From: Candidatus Omnitrophota bacterium
GTDB taxonomy: Bacteria; Omnitrophota; Gorgyraeia; Velamenicoccales; Velamenicoccaceae
NCBI GenBank assembly: GCA_003451585.1
Contig: DMEU01000025.1
Location: 1 to 50,714, forward strand
Reading direction: 5' to 3'
Length of the DNA stretch: 50,714 nt
The notes under the pieces are model-generated. The model was not told the origin of the DNA, did not search any database, and saw only the letters and a list, made by a program, of their open reading frames with translations. Positions 32,203 through 38,771 of this stretch are shown piece after piece. Position 1 is the first letter of the stretch. Each line of letters opens with the position of its first letter. A program made the position numbers and the translations under genes.

Positions 32203-32340
32203 TCAGATCGAAACTTTGTGCCTGCCTTTTTGGCGCCTGGCTTTTAGTACGTTTCTTCCACCCTGGGTCTTCATCCGACGGCGAAAACCGTGTTTGCGTT
32301 TCCCCACTCGTTTAGTTGGGGTAGTCAAGTGTATTTTCAT
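32203..32340 (-). CDS. rpmH: 50S ribosomal protein L34
   Basis: 45 residues: MKIHLTTPTKRVGKRKHGFR, then RRMKTQGGRNVLKARRQKGR, ending HKVSI. Full length for L34. No Shine-Dalgarno sequence precedes the ATG, and the promoter's expected start site is only a few bases upstream, so the message looks leaderless. It is the first gene of the leftward arm from the origin. Confidence 0.96.
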   Translation of the reverse strand: MKIHLTTPTKRVGKRKHGFRRRMKTQGGRNVLKARRQKGRHKVSI

Positions 32341-32349
32341 AGTTCGGAA

Positions 32350-32377
32350 ATTATAACACAAGGGATTTAGTAGTCAA
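32350..32377 (-). promoter_or_regulatory. rpmH promoter
   Basis: -35 TTGACT (32377-32372), 16 bases, -10 TATAAT (32355-32350). The expected transcription start is near 32343, three bases before the ATG at 32340. Confidence 0.7.
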
Positions 32378-32403
32378 GAGGATTTAGCTTTAAGAAAATT
32401 TTC

Positions 32404-32432
32404 TTGCATTAACCATACTCGATGATTATAAT
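32404..32432 (+). promoter_or_regulatory. promoter directed at dnaA
   Basis: -35 TTGCAT (32404-32409), 17 bases, perfect -10 TATAAT (32427-32432). A transcript from here would carry a 160-base leader containing repeat A as a hairpin. Confidence 0.6.
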
Positions 32433-32469
32433 GGAGCACGATTCAATTATAAAAGAGAAATATAACTTT

Positions 32470-32549
32470 GAACAATTGAGCAATAGAAAATAGACCGCAA
32501 TTGAGCTTTCGCTTGTCTATTGTTCTATTCTCCAATGCTCAATTGCTCC
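32470..32549. repeat. dispersed repeat A, copy 3, inside the origin
   Basis: GAACAATTGAGCAATAG..AAATAGACCGCAATTGAG..TTGTCTATTG..CCAATGCTCAATTGCTC. The ends CAATTGAGCAATAG and CCAATGCTCAATTG face each other, so the element can fold into a long imperfect hairpin. It is the most complete of the three copies. Confidence 0.75.
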
Positions 32550-32572
32550 GCGCGCTGCCTGCTAAGTATCTT

Positions 32573-32601
32573 TTGACAGCGCGCCAGCCTGTGGATAACC
32601 T
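32573..32601 (+). promoter_or_regulatory. DnaA box within a second candidate dnaA promoter
   Basis: Perfect -35 TTGACA (32573-32578), 17 bases, weak -10 TAACCT. The DnaA box TGTGGATAA (32590-32598) covers the spacer and -10, the expected arrangement for DnaA autorepression. Transcription from here would start next to the GTG codons of dnaA and give a leaderless message. Confidence 0.45.
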
Positions 32602-33930
32602 GTGGATTCTGTGAATAGTCTCTGGGAGCAGATCTGTCGCACCATAAAACCGAAGATCGGCGATTCGGCTTTTGAAGCATGGCTGGGCCCGATAAGGGCC
32701 AAGGCCGACGAAACAGGCCGCCTGCTTATCTTGGAGGTGCCGAACGAATTTTCCAAAGACTGGGTCGCGCAACATTACGGCCTTATATTATCCGAGGCCC
32801 TGAAAGCGCTTAAAAGCGACCTTACTATTGACTATCTCGTAAACCCTGAGCTCGCCCCTAAAAAAAAGCCGGCGGAACGCGCTGTGGCCCCAAAAGAAAA
32901 GCCCCTGGAAAGCCTGGTCCTTAATCCAAAATATACTTTTGATAATTTTGTCGTGGGCCCGTCTAACCGTTTTACGCATGCGGCCTGCATGTCCATCGCG
33001 GAATCTCCGGCAAAGGCCTATAACCCGCTCTTCATTTACGGCAGGGCGGGCCTGGGCAAGACGCATCTTATGCAGGCCATCTGCCACCGCATAAAAGAGC
33101 GCAATCCAAGATCAAAATTTTATTACACCCCGTCGGAAAAATTCACTAACGAGCTCATATCCGCCATCCAACACCGTTCCACCCAGGCGTTCAGGGACAA
33201 GTTCAGGAATGTCGATGTGCTGCTTATAGACGACATTCAGTTTATCGCCAATAAGGAGGCGACCCAGGAAGAATTTTTCCACACATTTAACACGCTTTAT
33301 GACGCGCATAAACAGATCATCATCTCCTCGGACAGGCCGCCGAAAGAAATACAAAAATTGGAAGAGAGGCTTGTTTCGCGTTTCGCCTGGGGCCTGGTAA
33401 CTGATATCCAGCCGCCTGACCTTGAGACCCGGATAGCCATCTTAAAAAAGAAGGTGGAAAACGAAAGCATTCAGATACCGGACGACGTGATCTTCTTTAT
33501 CGCCGAGACCGTCAAGACCAATGTCCGCGAGTTGGAGGGGGCGCTGGTCCGCACTATCGCATATTCGCTCTTGCAGGAAGAAAAGATCACCCTGACGATG
33601 GCTAAAAGTGTGCTCAAAGACCTTTTAAAAGAAGCCTCAAAACAAATATCCGTGGAGGACATCCAGCGCATCGTCGCTGACTACTTTAAGATCCAGGTCG
33701 CGGAATTAAAGTCAAAAAAGAGGATCAAGACCGTGGTTGTGCCAAGGCAGATTTCGATGTATCTGGCCCGTGAATTGACAACCCTGTCTTTGCCGGAAAT
33801 AGGGCAGTGTTTTGGCGGCAAAGACCACACGACCGTCCTGCACGCGCATAAAAAGATAAAAGGAGAGACGGCCCGCGACCCCAAACTAAAAAACACACTT
33901 GAAAAGTTGCTTTTAGATATTAAGGAGTAG
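32602..33930 (+). CDS. dnaA: chromosomal replication initiator DnaA
   Basis: 442 residues (GTG start at 32602; a second in-frame GTG at 32611 is equally possible). Domain I ~1-80; AAA+ domain with Walker A YGRAGLGKTHLMQA, Walker B VLLIDDIQFIANKEATQEEF; domain IV with the DnaA-box binding signature YLARELTTLSLPEIGQCFGG and DHTTVLHAHKKI. No ribosome-binding site precedes either GTG. It binds the origin next to its own gene. Confidence 0.97.
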   Translation: MDSVNSLWEQICRTIKPKIGDSAFEAWLGPIRAKADETGRLLILEVPNEFSKDWVAQHYGLILSEALKALKSDLTIDYLVNPELAPKKKPAERAVAPKEKPLESLVLNPKYTFDNFVVGPSNRFTHAACMSIAESPAKAYNPLFIYGRAGLGKTHLMQAICHRIKERNPRSKFYYTPSEKFTNELISAIQHRSTQAFRDKFRNVDVLLIDDIQFIANKEATQEEFFHTFNTLYDAHKQIIISSDRPPKEIQKLEERLVSRFAWGLVTDIQPPDLETRIAILKKKVENESIQIPDDVIFFIAETVKTNVRELEGALVRTIAYSLLQEEKITLTMAKSVLKDLLKEASKQISVEDIQRIVADYFKIQVAELKSKKRIKTVVVPRQISMYLARELTTLSLPEIGQCFGGKDHTTVLHAHKKIKGETARDPKLKNTLEKLLLDIKE

Positions 33931-34071
33931 CCCGCGCGCATTAACAGGTTGTGCACTTTAAATTTGCATATTACTTGTTCTACGCAAGGCGGATAGATAG
34001 TTTTCAACAGAGTCCAAACCCACTACAACTACTACGGTTTAAGTAATTAAATAGTACTTAGGAGGAAGTGC

Positions 34072-35175
34072 ATGAAGATAAAAGTTAATAAGTCCGATCT
34101 TTTAAAAGGAGTGCAGGTTGTGGGGAACATCATAACCCCGAAAAACATGCTACCCATATTATCAAATATCTTGTTCGAATCACAAAAAAACAAGATACGT
34201 TTGACCACAACAGACCTGGATATGGGCATATCGTACACATTAGATGCCGACATAATCGAACCAGGCGCGATAACCATACCAACTAAAAGGCTTAGTGATG
34301 TGATCAAGGAACTTCCGGAAGGCATGATAAGCCTTATAACCAAAAAAAATAACGTTGTTGACATCCAATCCGAGAATTGTGAATTCAAGTTGATGGGCCT
34401 CCCGAAAGAAGAATTCCCGAAAATACCCGAGTTTAAGGACAAGGAAGAGGTTGTTCTTGAGCAGGCACTTTTGAAACAAATGTTACAAATGACATCTTTC
34501 GCTGTTTCACACGAAGAAACCAGGTATGTCTTAAACGGCTTATTGCTTGAGTTAAAAAGCAGTGGAGATACAACCGCCATAAAGCTTGTAGGTACGGACG
34601 GGCGCAGGCTCGCAGTTGCCGAGAAAAAATTACCGATCAAGATCCACAAAGATATCAAGATCATTGTTCCTTTTAAGACCATACAAGAACTCGCGCGTAA
34701 TTTAAAAGAAGACGGGAGCGTCAGCGTCATCATAACCCAAAACCAGGTATTTTTTGAAATGGAAGGCATTGTAATAATTTCCCGCCTGATAGAGGGGGAC
34801 TTTCCTGATTATCAAAAGGTCATTCCAGCAGCTTCCAGCACCAAGATAAAATTGGATAGAGAACAATTCGTGCTTGTTTTAAGAAGGGCCAACCTTTTTA
34901 CCACACCGGATTTTCAGGCGGTGCGGTTTGAGTTGTTTAAAAATAAACTGGTCGTCTCTAAGAGCACGCCGGATGTAGGCGAATTCAAGGAGGAGATCTC
35001 GGCGGAATACGGCGGTAAGGAGTTTGCGATAGGGTTCAACCCGGCCTATCTTCTTGATATGCTGAAAAGCTGGAGAGAAGATGAGGTGAATCTGGAATTT
35101 TACGATGCTGAAAAACCGGGCGTTGTCCGGTCCAGCGACTATATTTATATTCTGCAACCCATGAGATTGGGTTAA
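34072..35175 (+). CDS. dnaN: DNA polymerase III sliding clamp (beta)
   Basis: 367 residues, three clamp domains, starting MKIKVNKSDLLKGVQVVGNI and ending YILQPMRLG. AGGAGG lies seven bases before the ATG. It tethers DNA polymerase III to DNA. The 141-base gap after dnaA holds no clear DnaA box. Confidence 0.97.
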   Translation: MKIKVNKSDLLKGVQVVGNIITPKNMLPILSNILFESQKNKIRLTTTDLDMGISYTLDADIIEPGAITIPTKRLSDVIKELPEGMISLITKKNNVVDIQSENCEFKLMGLPKEEFPKIPEFKDKEEVVLEQALLKQMLQMTSFAVSHEETRYVLNGLLLELKSSGDTTAIKLVGTDGRRLAVAEKKLPIKIHKDIKIIVPFKTIQELARNLKEDGSVSVIITQNQVFFEMEGIVIISRLIEGDFPDYQKVIPAASSTKIKLDREQFVLVLRRANLFTTPDFQAVRFELFKNKLVVSKSTPDVGEFKEEISAEYGGKEFAIGFNPAYLLDMLKSWREDEVNLEFYDAEKPGVVRSSDYIYILQPMRLG

Positions 35176-35181
35176 TGAGCC

Positions 35182-35469
35182 TTGGGCGACGAAGTCAAAG
35201 ACATCCTCAGATCGGTTTTAAGCGACCTTAAAAAGAAGAGTAAGGACGTTGATTTTGAAAAGGCAGCGGCGGCCTGGCATAAGGCCGCAGGGCCGCAGGC
35301 ACAGCTGCACACAAAAATTGTATATTTGACAAAAGAGAAAATTAGGGTTAATGTAGATAATTCCAGCCTGCTATATGACCTGAATTTAAGGAAAGAACGC
35401 ATCAGGAAGGGATTGAAAAAGTCGCTGGGCATAGATGAAATACGTTTTGTTCTCGGCGAGATCCATTAA
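35182..35469 (+). CDS. dciA: DciA-like helicase loader (DUF721)
   Basis: 95 residues with a TTG start at 35182; no ATG or GTG in frame would preserve the domain. The N-terminal part LRSVLSDLKKKSKDVDFEKA and AAAWHKAAGPQAQLHTKIVY is the DUF721 core, continuing with VNVDNSSLLYDLNLRKERIR. DciA loads the replicative helicase DnaB in bacteria that lack DnaC or DnaI. It sits between dnaN and gyrB, where recF is often found; recF is absent. The start begins six bases after dnaN. Confidence 0.82.
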   Translation: MGDEVKDILRSVLSDLKKKSKDVDFEKAAAAWHKAAGPQAQLHTKIVYLTKEKIRVNVDNSSLLYDLNLRKERIRKGLKKSLGIDEIRFVLGEIH

Positions 35470-35500
35470 AAAGAACAGTTAAGGTTAAGGGCCTGCAAGT

Positions 35501-37918
35501 ATGCCGGAAAATAAAAATATACCAGAAAACAAAAGTTATGATGCAAGGACCATACAGGTTTTAGAGGGTACCGACGCTGTCCGTATGCGGCCGGCGATGT
35601 ATATCGGCGATACGACATCCCGCGGCCTGCACCACCTGGTCTATGAGGTGGTCGATAACTCAGTTGACGAAGCGTTGGGCGGTTACTGCAAGAATATAGT
35701 GGTCGTCGTGCATCAAAATATGAGCGTAAGTGTTATCGACGACGGCCGCGGTATCCCCGTAGATATCCACGCCACGGAAAAAAAGCCGGCCGTAGAAGTT
35801 GTCTTGACCACGTTACACGCGGGCGGCAAGTTCGACCACAGGGTGTATAAGGTTTCCGGCGGGCTTCACGGCGTAGGCGTCAGCGTGGTCAACGCCCTTT
35901 CTGAGTGGCTGGAAGTAGAGATAAAGAGGGAGGACAAGGTCTACCATCAGCGGTATGAACGGGGCAAGACCGCCTCAAAGCTTACCGTTATAGGCAAGGC
36001 AAAGACTACGGGCACCAAGGTGACGTTTAAGCCGGACAAACAGATATTTAAGTCCATCGAGATGTCTTATGATGTCCTTGCTAACCGCTTAAGAGAGCTG
36101 GCCTTTTTGAATAAGGGCCTTTTGATCAAACTTACCGACGAGCGGACGGACAAGGAGTCGGAGTTCTGTTTTAACGGCGGCATAACATCTTTTGTCGAAC
36201 ACTTAAGCAAAAATAAGAACCCTCTTCACAAGAAGGTCCTTTATTGTGAAAAGATGGCTGATGACATGAGCCTCGAGATCGGCCTGCAATACAACGACAG
36301 CTATTCCGAGAACATATTCTCTTACGCGAACAACATCAATACTATAGAGGGCGGGACCCACTTGAGCGGGTTCAAATCAGCGTTGACACGCGCCATCAAC
36401 CAGTATGTAAAAAGCAAAAATCTATTAAAGGACACAAGCGCCAGCATATCCGGCGATGATGTGCGCGAAGGGCTGACCGCGGTCATAAGCCTTAAGATCC
36501 CGAACCCGCAGTTTGAGGGCCAGACCAAGACAAAACTGGGCAATTCCGAAGCCGAGGGATTCACAGCTTCGCAGACCTTTGATTTTCTTTCAAGCTTTTT
36601 TGAAGAGAACCCGTCCGTTGCCAATAAGATCGTTGAAAAAGCCGTCCTTGCGGCCCGCGCGAGAGAAGCCGCGCGCAAGGCACGCGAGCTGACACGCAGA
36701 AAAGGCGCGCTCGAGGGGCTGTCTTTACCGGGCAAACTGGCCGACTGCCAGGAGACCGACGCCTCGATGTCGGAGATATTCATAGTAGAGGGCGATTCCG
36801 CCGGAGGCAGCGCAAAACAAGGCCGCGACAGGCGTTTTCAGGCCATCCTGCCAATAAAAGGTAAAATACTTAATGTGGAAAAGTCCAGACTGGACAAGAT
36901 ACTCAGCAATGATGAGATACGCACCATTATTACCGCTCTGGGGACGAGCGTTGGCGAGGAGTTCTCGCTTGAAAAACTCAGGTACCATAAGATAGTCATC
37001 ATGTGCGACGCCGATGTCGACGGTTCACATATACGTACCCTTCTTTTGACCCTTTTCTTAAGGCAACTGCCAAAATTGGTAGAAGGCGGGTTTATTTATA
37101 TTGCCCAGCCGCCCCTTTATAAAATAAAAAGAGGGGCCAGGGAAGAGTATATACAAACTGAAGATCAGATGAATCAATTGATGTTAGATATTGGAAGGGA
37201 AGGACTTAAGTTTACAATTTTAAACGATAAAAAGACTTTGAACGATCCACAATTCAAGGAGTTGCTCGAACTTTTGGTGCAAATGGAGAAATTTAACTCT
37301 ATTTTAGATAAAAAGGGAGTTGAATTAAGAAAATTGACAGAAAATAGGCATAAATCAACCAAAAAACTGCCTATTTATATGGCTAAAGTGGAGCATGAAA
37401 CCCACTTTATTTATTCTGATGCCGAATTGGCAAAACTTTCTGAAGCGGCCAAAGGCGAAAAGGGTGAATTTGATTATGTCGAGGTATTTGATACGGAGGA
37501 GATGGAAAAGATAATCTCGAGGATAGAAAAGATGGGGGTGCCCATAGACCTTTATTTTGGTGTTGAGACTCTGAAAGATGCCAAAAAGGCGGAGAAGGGG
37601 AAAAAAGCTAAGTCTAATTTTAGGCTGGAAAATGATGAAGAATATGACTTTTTTGCCTTGCGCGAAGTTTTAGAACACGTAAAAGGAGCAGCGCGCAAGG
37701 GCATGAACATACAGAGATATAAAGGCTTGGGTGAGATGAACCCGCAGCAGCTTTGGGATACTACCATGGATCCCGAGCGCCGCACCATTTTAAAGGTCGT
37801 CATGGAAGATGCTATAGAGACCGATGAAATTTTCACCATCCTCATGGGGGACCAGGTGGACCCCAGGAGAGAATTTATCGAAAAGAACGCCCATCTTGTG
37901 CGCAACCTCGATATTTAG
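35501..37918 (+). CDS. gyrB: DNA gyrase subunit B (long form)
   Basis: 805 residues. GHKL ATPase domain (MYIGDTTSRGLHHLVYEVVD with NSVDEA, HAGGKFDHRVYKVSGGLHGV), transducer, TOPRIM domain (EGDSAGGSAKQGRDRRFQAI and DADVDGSHIR) and the C-terminal IQRYKGLGEMNPQQLW. Between ~545 and 735 there is the ~170-residue insertion found in Gram-negative GyrB; here it is more AT-rich than the rest of the gene. It supplies the ATPase of gyrase. Confidence 0.96.
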   Translation: MPENKNIPENKSYDARTIQVLEGTDAVRMRPAMYIGDTTSRGLHHLVYEVVDNSVDEALGGYCKNIVVVVHQNMSVSVIDDGRGIPVDIHATEKKPAVEVVLTTLHAGGKFDHRVYKVSGGLHGVGVSVVNALSEWLEVEIKREDKVYHQRYERGKTASKLTVIGKAKTTGTKVTFKPDKQIFKSIEMSYDVLANRLRELAFLNKGLLIKLTDERTDKESEFCFNGGITSFVEHLSKNKNPLHKKVLYCEKMADDMSLEIGLQYNDSYSENIFSYANNINTIEGGTHLSGFKSALTRAINQYVKSKNLLKDTSASISGDDVREGLTAVISLKIPNPQFEGQTKTKLGNSEAEGFTASQTFDFLSSFFEENPSVANKIVEKAVLAARAREAARKARELTRRKGALEGLSLPGKLADCQETDASMSEIFIVEGDSAGGSAKQGRDRRFQAILPIKGKILNVEKSRLDKILSNDEIRTIITALGTSVGEEFSLEKLRYHKIVIMCDADVDGSHIRTLLLTLFLRQLPKLVEGGFIYIAQPPLYKIKRGAREEYIQTEDQMNQLMLDIGREGLKFTILNDKKTLNDPQFKELLELLVQMEKFNSILDKKGVELRKLTENRHKSTKKLPIYMAKVEHETHFIYSDAELAKLSEAAKGEKGEFDYVEVFDTEEMEKIISRIEKMGVPIDLYFGVETLKDAKKAEKGKKAKSNFRLENDEEYDFFALREVLEHVKGAARKGMNIQRYKGLGEMNPQQLWDTTMDPERRTILKVVMEDAIETDEIFTILMGDQVDPRREFIEKNAHLVRNLDI

Positions 37919-37926
37919 GAGGGAAG

Positions 37927-38763
37927 ATGCCGAACAATGAAACCGTAAAGATGCACCCGGTTCAAATGGCGAAAGAGGCCCTGTCTTTGTGGGGCGCCAA
38001 TATCATACCGCTTGTGGCCATAAGCGCTACGATAGCATTGGCACATAAGGCCTTTGGCGTGGTCTTGTACTCCACGGGGCCCATACAGGAGGCCATGAAG
38101 TCCGGCGAGATCAATCTTACCGCATCTCTTCTTTTCGGTGTTTTTGTCCTGGTTAGTTTTGTCGTCAACTGTTTTTTGAGCCTCGTCGCGATCAATACGT
38201 TAAGAAGACGTGTAGAGAAAAAATCTTTTTTGTTCGAGGCGTTTAAGGATGCCGCGCGCCGCGCGGTCCCGTTCTTAAAATCAATTTTCTTTATTTTTGG
38301 GTTCGTTCTTGTAGGTATTTTCGTAGCGTTGTCTTTTTTGGCAGGCGGCAAAGCGGTTTACGCATTGGCCGCAAAAAGCCTGGGGCACGGGTTGGCGTTG
38401 GGCGCTCTTTTGGCTACGAGCACCGTTTTTGTGGTGCTGGCTATCGGCGTGGCCTGGTATGGTTTCTTTTTTTCGCTGGCACCCCTAGTTGCAGCTTATG
38501 AAAACATACCCGCTTTTAATTCATTAAGGGCCAGCCGTGACAGGGTAAGAGGGAACGCGCTGCGTTATCTTGGCGCCATGGCGATTTTCGTCGGCGCGTA
38601 TTTTATTGTCGGGTTGGCGATATACGGCGTCATCATACGATTTACACACGACAAGTATATTTTGAATCTTATCGACCCTGCCCTGCTCTTGTTTTTTGGG
38701 CCGCTGGGGCTTTCGATCTGGTATGTAAGCTATAAGAAGTTGACGCAGATAAAAGTATCGTAG
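37927..38763 (+). CDS. polytopic membrane protein between gyrB and gyrA
   Basis: 278 residues with about six hydrophobic spans (IIPLVAISATIALAHKAFGV; LLFGVFVLVSFVVNCFLSLV; SIFFIFGFVLVGIFVALSFL; ALLATSTVFVVLAIGVAWYG; LGAMAIFVGAYFIVGLAIYG; LLLFFGPLGLSIWYV). The pattern SLRASRDRVRGNALRYLGAM before a late span recalls DUF975/YciC-like inner-membrane proteins, but I cannot name a family. AGGAGGGAAG precedes the ATG; it ends eight bases before gyrA. Nothing suggests a link to gyrase beyond co-transcription. Confidence 0.82.
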   Translation: MPNNETVKMHPVQMAKEALSLWGANIIPLVAISATIALAHKAFGVVLYSTGPIQEAMKSGEINLTASLLFGVFVLVSFVVNCFLSLVAINTLRRRVEKKSFLFEAFKDAARRAVPFLKSIFFIFGFVLVGIFVALSFLAGGKAVYALAAKSLGHGLALGALLATSTVFVVLAIGVAWYGFFFSLAPLVAAYENIPAFNSLRASRDRVRGNALRYLGAMAIFVGAYFIVGLAIYGVIIRFTHDKYILNLIDPALLLFFGPLGLSIWYVSYKKLTQIKVS

Positions 38764-38771
38764 GAGACTAG

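Larger units (their letters stand above)
32341..32601. other. probable replication origin (oriC)
   Basis: This 261-bp gap separates leftward rpmH from rightward dnaA, and gene direction switches here for the whole window. It contains an AT-rich stretch (about 32345-32470), the 14-bp palindrome AAGAAAATTTTCTT (32391-32404), repeat A copy 3, and one perfect DnaA box TGTGGATAA (32590-32598) next to dnaA. I saw no cluster of further perfect boxes, so unwinding may use diverged boxes. parAB nearby supports the call. Confidence 0.7.

Noticed and set aside
33931..34071. DnaA-box cluster between dnaA and dnaN
   Set aside because: Only weak resemblances such as TTTTCAACA were found; none fits the consensus well enough.
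35501..37918. Intein in GyrB to explain its 805-residue length
   Set aside because: The extra segment matches the position and character of the known Gram-negative GyrB insertion, with no splice junction residues.
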